Assembly: GCA_035578155.1 (NCBI GenBank) | Contig: JAPWDM010000024.1 | Location: forward strand, 4,834,961-4,898,960 | Reading direction: 5' to 3' | From: Brachynemurus nebulosus | Lineage: Eukaryota > Arthropoda > Insecta > Neuroptera > Myrmeleontidae | DNA length: 64,000 nt | In this document: positions 1-11,756 of the stretch, piece by piece | Numbering within the stretch: position 1 is the first letter of the stretch | Layout: each line of letters opens with the position of its first letter | Made by a program: the position numbers and the translations under genes | The notes under the pieces: generated by a model | What the model was told of the DNA's origin: nothing | Seen by the model: only the letters and a program-made list of their open reading frames with translations | Database searches by the model: none

Positions 1-1116
1 GTCACAAGCAAGTATAATAAAAATTTACATAATTATGAAATCTATATTTAGAAAATTTTGAAACCTCAGAAGCAAAAATGTAATTATTATTTGAAACTAC
101 TTATCAATATTTGGCCAAACATTAAACCTAGAATTTTTCTTCTTTTTTTCTTTATTAACCATTTTATTGTAATAAAATAATCAAAAAATACAAATATATA
201 AAATATGAAGTGTGATTATTACGAATGTTTTACGATATCACTAAGAATCTCTTGTCTAATTTTTAACAATAATGGCGCGTGGCGTAATATTGAGAAAATG
301 TGTGTTTTAGAGGCAGATTTTAAACTAACATAAATAAAAAAGCGTTTTTTTGTAAAATATCACTAAATTTTCCTAAAAAACAATTTTATTTACAATTAAA
401 ACACTTTTTGAAAAATGGTCAAATACCGTAACAACCCCTATCTACGTGGCCAATGTTTAGGAATTTTTTGTAATATTCCCATTGACGTTGAACAATTACG
501 GTGATAACTTCATTACTACATTAGAACAAAAAAAAAAAAAAAATTAAAAAATTAAAAAGACGATGAATTTGTGAAGATAGTAGATAATGCCTTAACATTT
601 ATTCTACACTATAATTTCTAAGAAAGTACGTAGCTGTTTTAAATGTTCATAAAAAAAAAGAAAAATTAACTGCAACTCGACAGTTTCTAACATCTTACGT
701 GCTTTGCTTGGAGATTTAGTTATTATTATTTCACCTATAATTTACATAAAAATATATATGGCCCACAATCTTATTACTAATTTACGACCCTGGAGCCATT
801 CATTTATTTTTTGATAACAATATTTTTTTAGTAATTAAGATTCGAGACACTTTCTTTATTAAAATTCATATTAAAAAATATTTTTATCGCAGCATTTAGC
901 CAAACAGTCTAATTTACTCTCCACAGACTGACGCATGAATTATAAGGATTTAAAATCTTGAATACTTCGTTAAAGAACCTAAAGGATGTTTTAAAAGAAT
1001 ATATTTTTTTTAAAATTTCTACGTTAATGTTACCTAAACCCCTTAAGTACATATATTAAAATATTATATAAGGTAAAATTATGAAATTTAATTATTTTCA
1101 ATTATTGTATTTCCAG
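1..1116. other. AT-rich non-coding DNA 5' of the terminal exon
   Basis: No gene is recognised. The stretch is A/T-rich with poly-A and poly-T runs. The only feature of note is a GCAAGTAT word at about 8-15, which would be a permissible GC-type splice donor. It would fit the missing first exon of the 1117-1503 gene, but the intron would then be about 1.1 kb, far longer than the 70-84 nt introns of the paralogues, so this is only a guess. The end of the stretch is pyrimidine-rich and finishes in TTCCAG, the acceptor used for the next entry. Confidence 0.4.
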
Positions 1117-1503
1117 GAAGAAAATGTAAGTGATGAACTAGCAGAACCAAGATTTATTGTTGGCGACATGATTCAAGGAATTGGAAAAATTGGTGGTAAA
1201 ATTGCAGGAACATCTATCAAAAACGGACTTAAATTGGCTAAAGGCTTATTTAATAAATTCTTTAATTCTCAATTCATACTTGATATGGTTGCCAAATCAG
1301 TTGATTTTCTAGACAAAGTTGGTAAAAGAGTCGGTAATAAAAAATCAATGGTTGATAATATGAGACGCAATGTTAAAAAAATCATACAAATGCAAGAATT
1401 TGACAAAGCTGTGATATCTGCTAAGAATTTAGCATTTAACACTCTTCAAAGATATATAAACATTATGCCGGAATTAACTGGTCGTGATGTATTGTTAAAG
1501 TAA
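1117..1503 (+). CDS. Terminal exon of a diverged small secreted-protein-family gene (partial)
   Basis: This is an open frame of 128 codons to a TAA. I start it at GAA after TTATTGTATTTCCAG rather than at the ATG at 1081, because the bases 1081-1116 look like an intron end and the exon then starts in phase 0, exactly as exon 2 does in the paralogues at 37995 and 47651. The protein is lysine-rich, has no cysteine and looks all-helical. Near its C-terminus it has EFDKAV (from about residue 94 of the exon) followed by a hydrophobic helix, matching EFPRAV and DFDRAV in the two complete paralogues. A glycine-rich hydrophobic segment, about residues 12-35, has no counterpart in them. An AATAAA lies at 1603-1608. 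The first exon, which should carry the signal peptide, was not found, so this could also be a decayed copy. Function unknown; secretion is inferred from the paralogues only. Confidence 0.5.
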   Translation, partial: EENVSDELAEPRFIVGDMIQGIGKIGGKIAGTSIKNGLKLAKGLFNKFFNSQFILDMVAKSVDFLDKVGKRVGNKKSMVDNMRRNVKKIIQMQEFDKAVISAKNLAFNTLQRYINIMPELTGRDVLLK

Positions 1504-1602
1504 ACTTTATTTTTTCATTCTACGAATTACTTAAATCAAATTTTATGTATTAATTTATTGCAATTTATATAACAAAACTTTTTGTACATATAGTCTTAAG
1601 GA

Positions 1603-1608
1603 AATAAA
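1603..1608 (+). terminator. Polyadenylation signal AATAAA
   Basis: AATAAA lies about 100 nt after the stop codon at 1503, with a second overlapping AATAAA directly after it. The spacing suits the terminal exon at 1117-1503, but the word is common in such AT-rich DNA. Confidence 0.4.
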
Positions 1609-1996
1609 TAAAAAATCAGCGTTTCAATTTTATATAGGTAGTCTTTTTAATTTAGTATTTTGTATTAACCATAAGTACTTGCCCCTAAATCATAACGTTT
1701 TTCTCAAAACTAAATTTCTGTAACAAATGTAGTAAATAAAAGGAAAATTCAAATATTTGTACCGACTGAAATTCTATTGCGTAAGTATTGCAACAAAATA
1801 CGGAAATTTGATACCTAAAATAAAGCATTTTAACTCCAACCGGTAAATTACAAAAAATGCCCTAGGATTTTTACAAGTAATTCGCTAATGTTTGACTGGT
1901 AATTTGATAAGTTAAAAATAATTGACAATCCGTATAGATTCAAAGTAAGTTTATCTTATTTCATAGAAAACTGATTAATAGTATATTATTCAACGA

Positions 1997-2080
1997 GCTA
2001 GTAATGCTCACTCAGATGCATTACGACACTCGCCTCGCAAGCTCGGCCCGTGTCGCAATTTCATCTTCGTGAGTAATAGC
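1997..2080. repeat. GC-rich imperfect hairpin
   Basis: GCTAGTAATGCTCAC at the left pairs with GTGAGTAATAGC at the right, and ATTACGACAC pairs with GTGTCGCAAT inside it, leaving a GC-rich loop. It stands out against AT-rich flanks. It may be a small foldback element or a structured RNA; neither can be decided from one copy. Confidence 0.45.
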
Positions 2081-2216
2081 CATTGCAAGCGAGTAGAATA
2101 CGATATTTTTTCTACGACTTTTTTCCTTTTTGATTTAAATAAAATTGAATATAAGTTTTAAATCAAATTTTTAATCTATTTCTAATTTCATTAAATGTTT
2201 GTATATTATGTATAAA

Positions 2217-2287
2217 ACGATCAAAACAAAACATACTACTTTATTTACTTGAACGTTAATACGCAACAAATATTAAATTAAAACTTG

Positions 2288-2382
<95 letters not shown>

Positions 2383-2414
2383 TTGATACATATATATATA
2401 TATGTATGTATCAA

Positions 2415-2481
<67 letters not shown>

Positions 2482-2554
2482 ATCAAGTTTTAATTTAATA
2501 TTTGTTGCGTATTAACGTTCAAGTAAATAAAGTAGTATGTTTTGTTTTGATCGT

Positions 2555-2631
<77 letters not shown>
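2217..2631. repeat. Inverted repeat with (TA)n core
   Basis: About 80 bp at 2217-2296 reappear as the reverse complement at 2475-2554. Between the arms lie two (TA)n tracts separated by a smaller inverted repeat around ACTTGATACA. A further (TA)n tract follows at 2557-2631. The peptide frames here are Tyr-Ile artefacts of the microsatellite and are not genes. Confidence 0.8.
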
Positions 2632-2633
<2 letters not shown>

Positions 2634-3171
2634 AAACAATCGCAAACCCATGGAATAATGGTTAATACTGTGATTTCATTGGTCAAGAAGGTATTGAGTA
2701 ATGAACATTCCTCCACACCTTTGAATAATGCCTAACTTTCTCAACAATTAACAGATATATAATGAGTGTGTTCTTCAACAGGAGTAGAAAAAGTATATTG
2801 AACAATGTACGCAATCAGATTACTCTTTAGTGTGTGCGCATAATAAAATAAAATAAAACGTCCTTTTCATATTTATTTACATTATATTTAAATTAGCTGT
2901 ACATGTTGTAAAACAATTAGACATAATGTGTAAAGATTTAAGAATAGGTATATTTTTATTATAGGGACATATTCATATTTTATGCCTCTATAACAAAGTT
3001 TCAATTTTTTTTTATTAAAATATACAATAATAATGGACGGTATATCCTTATCAAGACAGATACTTACAAAGTTATTGGAAATCAAACCGATAAAATGACA
3101 GAAAAAAACTAACTGCCTGATTTTTCAAAATATTTTATAAGCACTTAGCGAAGGCGAATATTCGGAAAATG
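2632..3171. other. AT-rich DNA without recognised features
   Basis: No coding or repeat structure could be supported here. Confidence 0.4.
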
Positions 3172-3651
3172 CAGGGCCGCGCCAAGGGACATTTGCGCTG
3201 GGGTGCAAGACAAAAATTGCCGCCCCTAAAACGCCAAACTTATTTGTAATATATTTTTGATAATAAAATATATGCCTCCCGGCTACCAGTTTACTTACTA
3301 TATATACTTACTTTAATGAAATGCAAGATTGATAAATGTTTTATGTGTAGAATTCAACGACGGTTTTTATAAAATTAAAGCGTGCAAGAGCATGTTCGAT
3401 CCCGATCCCGTTTGATCTCGCCGATTACTGCGCAAATGATTGTTGTCGCTGGTCAACAATCGGAATAATCGGATTACCGACGGGTCACAACAATCATAAT
3501 AGACAAGTATTTAAGCAAAATGCGGGTAACATTTAAGTGTCATCAAAATTACCACATAAAAATAGTAATAATTTTATATTTTATTTGCCGCCCCCAAAGC
3601 CTGCCGCCGGGGTACTAGGCACCCCTAACACCCCCGCTTGGCGCGGCCCTG
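3172..3651. mobile_element. hAT-type MITE with perfect 8-bp target duplication
   Basis: The element starts CAGGGCCGCGCCAAG and ends with the reverse complement of the same 15 bases. It is flanked on both sides by GGAAAATG (3164-3171 and 3652-3659). An 8-bp duplication and CAGGG ends are the signature of the hAT superfamily. It is 480 bp long with no coding capacity, so it depends on a transposase from elsewhere. Both ends are GC-rich compared with the surroundings. Confidence 0.88.
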
Positions 3652-3659
3652 GGAAAATG

Positions 3660-5570
3660 TATTAAAGAAATTATGTTCACCTTTAAATATAAATTTTTTT
3701 TTTATAATGTTTACTCTTATATTTTTAGTGCTTTAATAACGCACCGATAAATTACCGGTAAACCAGTTTTTTTTTAAAAAATATACCGAATTTAAATGAA
3801 AAAATCGGTAAATTTATAATTTTAAACGAAAATATAAGACTAAAAAAATTCACCTCAGTAACCGACTGGTTTTGCGCACTACATAATTGGGTACCGACTT
3901 CACAAAAATCAAAGGAATGAAACTTCATTTTTCTAATTATTAAAACTGTTCAAACTCTTTAAATAAGTTAAAAATAATTAAAATGCCTGAATAGTTTCTT
4001 ATATACCAAAAGTAGCTTTCTAAAAATCACTTACTTTTTATTTTATAAATAAGGATTTCTGAAACAGATTTTGCAATTTTTGTTTTTATTTTTTCAATGA
4101 AATAATTTTAAAATAAATAATAATTAAGTATATAATTACTCGTGAGCTTGTACTGATTTACTAAAAATAATAAAATAATTAAATTATCTACTAAAAGGAA
4201 ATTAATATGAAATAAACATTAATCATGCCAGAACAAATTTTATTCAAGCCCACAACAAACTTTCCACACAGTCATAATTTTTTATGAAATCAAATTTACT
4301 CCCTGCAGTCAGTGGCTTAGTGATTAATGTCAAAATTCGGTCCTACTATAGCGTGTAAATGTTAAAGTTAACAAAGATGAATGTTTCATTTGCAAACATT
4401 TACCACAAAATAAATTTTTCACATACTCAAAATGATATAATTTCGTCGGAAGTGTTTAGCTGTTTATCATTTAGTCATATATTCATTTATATTAGCCTTT
4501 CGTTGTATTAAATGCGCAAAATGGGTATTTCATTCTGATTTGATAACTGATAACCACGATAACCACTAATTTATTCTTAGCCTTTATAAAAGCTTATAGC
4601 ATATTCTGAATGAATGAAATTAGCATACAATACATCTATGTAAAGTACATATAAACTTTTCGATAGAGAACAAATCTTAAAATACATATCAGTATTAAAA
4701 TTTCTTCTACCAGCAAGCAAAAATTCTTATCTACAAAAGTCAAAATTTAATATCATCAGTTTTTTGACTAAAATGATTTGATTTTGGTTTGGTTACCTAT
4801 TGTTAAGTAAGAAAATGTGAAAAATAAGTATGTAAAAACAGGCATGGTGAAGAGGGGGGAGGGGGCAACCGTGGTTGTAGCATTGGAACCAGGGCTTGAA
4901 AAGGATGCCCACAGCTGTGGATAAGGGACCCAGAAAAAATTTTTTTCACGATTCTGTTTAAAAATTGAATATAAATTTCATTTAAAAAATAAATTTCATT
5001 TAACTCTTTGCCTTCAATGTAAGAATGTTTGTAAAAATTAATTTATTGTACTCAAACAATATAAGATTTTAAAAATATTTTGATTTGACGAAATAGACCA
5101 GGTAGGTACTGTGGACGCAGCCGTTCCGAATTAAATTCAGATGGTATTTTTCTGTTGGAATCAATTCAGGAGGCAGCACCGAATATGGCAATTCCTGTTA
5201 TCAAAGGATAACCTGGTTGGATATTGTTTATAACAAAATCAAAAATAACATTTTTGAAATCAAACAATTTTTTTCCGTCTTTTTTTTTTTTACTGATTTT
5301 CGGAAAGAAATGTTCAGTAACTCTTTTTTTTAAATTGATCATGCTATTAATTTTCAAAAATTGACAAAACATAAATTTTCCGTTTTTGACGCTATTCAAG
5401 TATAAATATAAAAACCTGATTTTTTTTTGTTTTGTTTTTTACAATACATATTTTTTTATAATATCTAAACTTTGTATATTTATTTCCAAAAGAAGATAAT
5501 GACGATTGTATAGCTGAGTGTTCGGGCTGGAATTGTTGTTGGTTGACCACCAACTTGAATTGAAAGTAAA
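3660..5570. other. AT-rich DNA; no gene recognised
   Basis: I see no gene here. A G-rich patch at about 4845-4930 (GAAGAGGGGGGAGGGGGC and following) differs strongly in composition and may be the end of an unrecognised transposon. On the minus strand near 5166-5260 a short frame reads VINNIQPGYPLITG, which looks protein-like, but it is too short to assign and is flanked by poly-A/T runs. Confidence 0.35.
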
Positions 5571-7614
5571 AAAACGCCGTGAGCAGCGGGGCCCCATCAC
5601 GGTAGTCGAATTTCCCCCTTCATCTTCGGTATTGAATGTTTACAAGCGAAATGTGATTGAAAGTCTACAACCGAATTGTCATTTTGTTGGTTTCAAAACT
5701 GGTGATGAGTGTTCGGCTGATCGAGGCTTTAAAAAAAGGTTTTAAGTATTTAAGGGTTGTATCTCAGTAAATTTCAATTTTGTGCCGAAAACAGGTAGCA
5801 GAAAAAAAACCAACACAATTCGTACGAGGGCATTCCTGCCCATGTTTATCCGCTAATTGCCTTTATGTTTTAGTTTTAAATATTAAAAAAGGACCTTAAA
5901 TAGTAAACTGGAAGGCCTTTATAAAGATATTTTTTCATTCAAAAAAAAAAAAATAAAAATAAAAAATAAAAAAAATAAAAAAAAAATTATTTCTTCGGTA
6001 TTGAGTGTTTACAAGCGAAATATAATTGAAACTCCACAAGCGATTTGTAATTTTGGTGGTTTCAAAACTGATAATGAGTGTCCGGTTGATCGGGGCTTTA
6101 TAAAAAGATTTTAAGTTTTTAAGGGCTGAATCTCAGTAAATTTCAATTTTGTGCCGATAGAAGTTAACAGGGAAAAAGCCAAAACAATTCGTACGAGGGC
6201 ATTTCTATCCATGCTTATCCGCCAATTGCCTTTGTGTTTTACTTTTAAATATTAAAAAAGGAACTTAAATAGTAAACTGGAAGGCTTTTATGAAGATATT
6301 TTTTCTTTCCAAAAAAATCCAAAATTTCTATTTTATAAATAATAAAAATCCAAAATTCCTAAATAATAATTAAATAAATAAATAAACAGTGACTTTAATA
6401 ACATTTGCAAATTACTTAATATGTATGTATTTCATTTGTTAAAAAATTGTATTCACTTTTTTTTAAATTTTTTAAAATTACTATTCGCCTACTTGTATTT
6501 AGAATAAACATAATGCTTTTAAAACACATTTAACAATAGCATTCAATTCCGATGTAAAAATGGGAGAAGTGGGGGAAAAGTGATGTGGACTCCCTACAAG
6601 GTACTAGCTGGATACTAACTGAATACACGTACAAAATTTCAGCCCTCTAGGTTTCCTTATGGAGTCTCTAGACGTGTTAGAAAACAAGCAAAAAAATTAA
6701 GGAAATATTGGCGTAAAAATCGTGGGGGTAAGGGTTAAAAGTTGAAACCTCCAAAAAACAGTGTCTGGCTATTAGCTTAACCTGTACACCAAATTTCAGC
6801 CCTCTAGGTTTATTTGGGGAGATTTTGACCCGAACGAAACTGTTAAAAAACAAGAAAAATCATGTTCTTTTAGGTATAAAAATGGTGGGGGTAGGGGTTA
6901 AAAGTCGAGACCCCCAAAAGGCACCCCCTTGATACTAACTCAATCCGAATACAAAATTTCAGCCCTCTAGGTTTATTCGGGTGACCTGTGCGAGTGGTAC
7001 AAACTTCGAAAACGTCGAAAATGCATGAAATTGTAGCTTAAAAATGAGGGGGGTGGGGGTAAAATATTAAAACCTCCAAAAAGCACAACCTAGGTACGAA
7101 CTTTATCAACACACCAAATTTCAACCCTCTACGTTAATTCTGGGGGGCTGGGGGCCTGTTAGATCCAGCGAAAATCGTTTTTCCCCCCTCTACTCCCACC
7201 ATATCATCCTAGGAAGCTGAATTTTGGATATGTTGTAGATAATTGACCGAAACATTATTTAAAACCGATTTGGAAAAGTTTTATTGCTTTTCCGCCCCCC
7301 ACCACCCCCCTTAAAGGTCGGGTCCGAAAAAAAATTTGCCCAAAATTTGACCCCACTTTGATAGTATTGTTGTGCATCGGAATAAGCCCCACTTACCAAA
7401 TTTCATCTCTTAACTTCCATAGGGGGGCCCTACACATATTAAAAGGTTGCGGGAAAATATATATATATATATATATATATATCAGACATCTTTTTTTTTT
7501 ACATAATCGTGTTCTACGGGTCCGAAAACGGATAGCGCCCCTGGTCTCGCCTCTCGCAGCTCTTATCGTATAGACTGTATAAGTCTAATTTTTCGGAGAA
7601 AATTCGACTAAAAA
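5571..7614 (+). mobile_element. Array element copy 1 (composite of two subfamilies)
   Basis: It begins AAAACGCCGTGAGCAGCGGG and ends TTCGACTAAAAA. Bases 5571-5950 are the 5' part of subfamily A. After a poly-A-rich join, subfamily B starts abruptly at about 5992 (TCTTCGGTATTGAG) and runs to the 3' end. The middle is a string of degenerate repeats sharing ATTTCAGCCCTCTAGGTTT. A (TA)n tract lies at 7457-7482. The 5' end can fold (CCGTGA ... TCACGG around GGGGCCCC) and the 3' end has the hairpin TAGACT-GTATA-AGTCTA. No terminal inverted repeat or target duplication was seen. The subterminal word TAGTCGAATTTTC recurs inverted at the 3' end. These traits resemble non-autonomous Helitron/Helentron elements, but the class is an inference. 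Confidence 0.6.
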
Positions 7615-7713
7615 TGATCACTTAGATGTTTCCGTAACTGTGAGTCTGACAAAAATTTTATAAAGTAATATAATTACTTATTTGAAACATTCTAACAAAA
7701 AGTCAATATTGAA

Positions 7714-9203
7714 AAAACGCCGTGAGCAGCGGGGCCCCATCACGGTAGTCGAATTTTCCCCTTCATCTTCGGTATTGAATGTCTACAAGCGAAATGTGAT
7801 TGAAAGTCTACAACCGAATTGTCATTTTGTTGGTTTCAAAACTGGTGATGAGTGTTCGGCTGATCGAGGCTTTAAAAAAAGGTTTTAAGTATTTAAGGGC
7901 TGTATCTCAGTAAATTTCAATTTTGTGCCGAAAACAGGTAGCAGAAAAAAAGCCAACACAATTCGTACGAGGACATTCCTGCCCATGTTTATCCGCTAAT
8001 TGCCTTTATGTTTTAGTTTTAAAAATTAAAAAAGGACCTTAAATAGTAAACTGGAAGGCCTTTATAAAGATATTTTTTCTTTCCAAAAAAATCCAAAATT
8101 TCTATTTTATAAATACTAAATTTTCAAAATTCCTAATTTATAAATAAACAGTGACTTTAATAACATTTTTAAATTACTTAATATGTATGTATTTCATTTG
8201 TCATAAAAGTAAGTTCACTTTTTTTTAAATTTTTTAAAATTACTATTCGCCTACTTGTATTTAGAATAAACATAATGCTTTTAAAACACATTTAACAATA
8301 GCATTCAATTCCGATGTAAAAATGAGAGAAGTGGGGGGAAAAGTGATGCGGACTCCCTACAAGGTACTAGCTGGATACTAACTGAATACACGTACAAAAT
8401 TTCAGCCCTCTAGGTTTCCTTATGGAGTCTCTAGACGTGTTAGAAAACAAGCAAAAAAATTAAGGAAATATTGGCGTAAAAATCGTGGGGGTAAGGGTTA
8501 AAAGTTGAAACCTCCAAAAAACAGTGTCTGGCTATTAGCTTAACATGTACACCAAATTTCAGCCCTCTAGGTTTATTTGGGGAGATTTTGACCCGAACGA
8601 AACTGTTAAAAAACAAGAAAAATCATGTTCTTTTGGGTATAAAAATGGTGGGGGTAGGGGTTAAAAGTCGAGACCCCCAAAAGGCACCCCCTTGATACTA
8701 ACTCAATCCGAATACAAAATTTCAGCCCTCTAGGTTTATTCGGGTGACCTGTGCGAGTGGTACAAACTTCGAAAACGTCGAAAATGCATGAAATTGTAGC
8801 TTAAAAATGAGGATGCTCGAAAACCTCCAAAAAGCACAACCTAGGTACGAACTTTATCAACACACCAAATTTCAACCCTCTACGTTAATTCTGTGGGGCT
8901 GGGGGCCTGTTAGATCCAGCGAAAATCGTTTTTTCCCCCCTCTACTCCCACCATATCATCCTAGGAAGCTGAATTTTGGATATGTTGAAGATAATTGACC
9001 GAAACATTATTTAAAACCGGTTTGGAAAAGTTTTATTGCTTTTCCGCCCCCACCACCCCCTTAAAGGTCGGGTCAGAAAAAAAATTTGCCCAAAATTTGA
9101 CCCCACTTTGATAGTATGAGGTGCCTCAAAAATGAGCCCCATTTACCAAATTTCATCTCTTAACTTCCATAGGGGGGCCCTACACAAATTAAAAGGTGGC
9201 GGG

Positions 9204-9280
<77 letters not shown>

Positions 9281-9406
9281 CATTTTTTTTCTACATATTC
9301 GTGTTCTACGGGTCCGAAAACGGATAGCGCCCCTACTCTCGCCTCTCGCAGCTCTTACCGTATAGACTGTATAAGTCTAATTTTTCGGAGAAAATTCGAC
9401 TAAAAA
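7714..9406 (+). mobile_element. Array element copy 2 (subfamily A, near full length)
   Basis: This is a near full-length copy of 1693 bp with the same two ends as copy 1, separated from it by 99 bp of unique DNA. It carries the hairpin-forming 5' end, the CCCTCTAGGTT repeats and an expanded (TA)n tract at 9207-9276 (70 bp against 24-26 bp in copies 1 and 4). A short internal difference near 8810 removes the G-rich stretch seen in copies 1 and 4. A 57-codon frame near its start recurs in the other copies (see findings), but no known domain is seen. Confidence 0.6.
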
Positions 9407-9529
9407 TTATGAATAGGTACACCTAGCACGTGCACGTGGATAATCAAATAATTTTTAAATACATAAAAAAATTGAAAATCATCATTTTCTTTTTTTGGAA
9501 GTTAATATACAAAATTTAAAGATATTATA

Positions 9530-9983
9530 AAAACGCCGTGAGCAGCGGAGGCCCATCACGGAAGTCGAATTTTTCCTTTCATATTCGGTATTGAGTGTCT
9601 ACGAGCGAAATGTAATTGAAAGTCCACAAGCGATTTGTCATTTTGGTGGTTTCAAAACTGATGATGAGTGTCCGGTTGATCGGGGCATTAAAAAAAGGTT
9701 TTAAGTTTTTAAGGGCTGAATCTCAGTAAATTTCAATTTTGTGCCGATAGCAGTTAGAAGGGAAAAAGCCAACACAATTCATACGAGGGCATTCCTACCC
9801 ATGCTTATCCGCCAATTGCCTTTGTGTTTTATTTTTAAATATTAAAAAGGAACTTAAATAATAAACTGGAAGGCTTTTGTGAAGATATTTTTTCTTTCCA
9901 AAAAAATCCAAAATTTCTATTTTATAAATAAACAGTGACATTAATAACATTTTTAAATTACTTAATATTTATGTATTGCATTT
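9530..9983 (+). mobile_element. Array element copy 3 (subfamily B, 3'-truncated)
   Basis: Only the first ~450 bp are present. It starts at AAAACGCCG and stops where copy 4 begins, at ATTTGTT. Sequence differences such as AGTCCACAAGCG and CCGGTTGATCGG place it in subfamily B, like 5992-6340. The missing 3' part does not reappear after copy 4, so this is a truncated unit next to a full one, not a simple insertion of copy 4 into copy 3. Confidence 0.6.
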
Positions 9984-9986
9984 GTT

Positions 9987-11647
9987 AAAACGCCGTGAGC
10001 AGCGGGGCCCCATCACGGTAGTCGAATTTTCCCCTTCATCTTCGGTATTGAATGTCTACAAGCGAAATGTGATTGAAAGTCTACAACCGAATTGTCATTT
10101 TGTTGGTTTCAAAACTGGTGATGAGTGTTCGGCTGATCGAGGCTTTAAAAAAAGGTTTTAAGTATTTAAGGGCTGTATCTCAGTAAATTTCAATTTTGTG
10201 CCGAAAACAGGTAGCAGAGAAAAAGCCAACACAATTCGTACGAGGACATTCCTGCCCATGTTTATCCGCTAATTGCCTTTATGTTTTAGTTTTAAATATT
10301 AAAAAAGGACCTTAAATAGTAAACTGGAAGGCCTTTATAAAGATATTTTTTCTTTCCAAAAAAATCCAAAATTTCTATTTTATAAATACTAAAAATTCAA
10401 AATTCCTAATTTATAAATAAACAGTGACTCTAATAACATTTTTAAATTACTTAATATGTGCGTATTTCATTTGTCATAAAAGTAAGTTCACTTTTTTTTA
10501 AATTTTTTAAAATTACTATTCGCCTACTTGTATTTAGAATAAACATAATGCTTTTAAAACACATTTAACAATAGCATTCAATTCCGATGTAAAAATGGGA
10601 GAAGTGGGGGGAAAAGTGATGTGGACTCCCTACAAGGTACTAGCTGGATACTAACTGAATACACGTACAAAATTTCAGCCCTCTAGGTTTCCTTATGGAG
10701 TCTCTAGACGTGTTAGAAAACAAGCAAAAAAATTAAGGAAATATTCGCGTAAAAATCGTGGGGGTAAGGGTTAAAAGTTGAAACCTCCAAAAAACAGTGT
10801 CTGGCTATTAGCTTAACCTGTACACCAAATTTCAGCCCTCTAGGTTTATTTGGGGAGATTTTGACCCGAACGAAACTGTTAAAAAACAAGAAAAATCATG
10901 TTCTTTTGGTTATAAAAATGGTGGGGGTAGGGGTTAAAAGTCGAGACCCCCAAAAGGCACCCCCTTGATACTAACTCAATCCGAATACAAAATTTCAGCC
11001 CTCTAGGTTTATTCGGGTGACCTGTGCGAGTGGTACAAACTTCGAAAACGTCGAAAATGCATGAAATTGTAGCTTAAAAATGAGGGGGGTGGGGGTAAAA
11101 TATTAAAACCTCCAAAAAGCACAACCTAGGTACGAACTTTATCAACACACCAAATTTCAACCCTCTACGTTAATTCTGGGGGGCTGGGGGCCTGTTAGAT
11201 CCAGCGAAAATCGTTTTTCCCCCCTCTACTCCCACCGTATCATCCTAGGAAGCTGAATTTTGGATATGTTGTAGATAATTGACCGAAACATTATTTAAAA
11301 CCGGTTTGGAAAAGTTTTATTGCTTTTCCGCCCCCCACCACCCCCTTAAAGGTCGGGTCCGAAAAAAAATTTGCCCAAAATTTGACCCCACTTTGATAGT
11401 ATTGTTGTGCATCGGAATAAGCCCCACTTACCAAATTTCATCTCTTAACTTCCATAGGGGGGCCCTACACATATTAAAAGGTTGCGGGAAAATATATATA
11501 TATATATATATATATCAGACATCTTTTTTTTTTACATAATCGTGTTCTACGGGTCCGAAAACGGATAGCGCCCCTGGTCTCGCCTCTCGCAGCTCTTATC
11601 GTATAGACTGTATAAGTCTAATTTTTCGGAGAAAATTCGACTAAAAA
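9987..11647 (+). mobile_element. Array element copy 4 (subfamily A, full length)
   Basis: This copy of 1661 bp is close to copy 2 throughout, with the (TA)n tract at 11491-11514. It joins copy 3 directly, giving a head-to-tail arrangement. The end TTCGACTAAAAA is followed by unique DNA. No transposase, replicase or helicase coding is present, so the element is non-autonomous. Confidence 0.6.
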
Positions 11648-11756
11648 CTAGTGGCTCATTTAATAATTTCAAGTCGTCCATTTGAATTGTGCAAATAAAG
11701 CAAAATGTATAAAAATACATTCGAAAGTAATTGTCACAGCTGACTTAAAAGATAAT

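Noticed and set aside
2502..2735. Open frames with long Tyr-Ile repeats here and at 9132, 24027-24396, 29631, 36376, 41837-42052, 42470, 44524-44814 and 56910-57239
   Set aside because: They are translations of (TA)n microsatellites with short random tails; no gene is supported.
5166..5399. 77-codon minus-strand frame ending VINNIQPGYPLITGIAIFG
   Set aside because: Protein-like near its end, but the rest is Lys/Phe-rich low complexity and no splice structure or homologue could be named.
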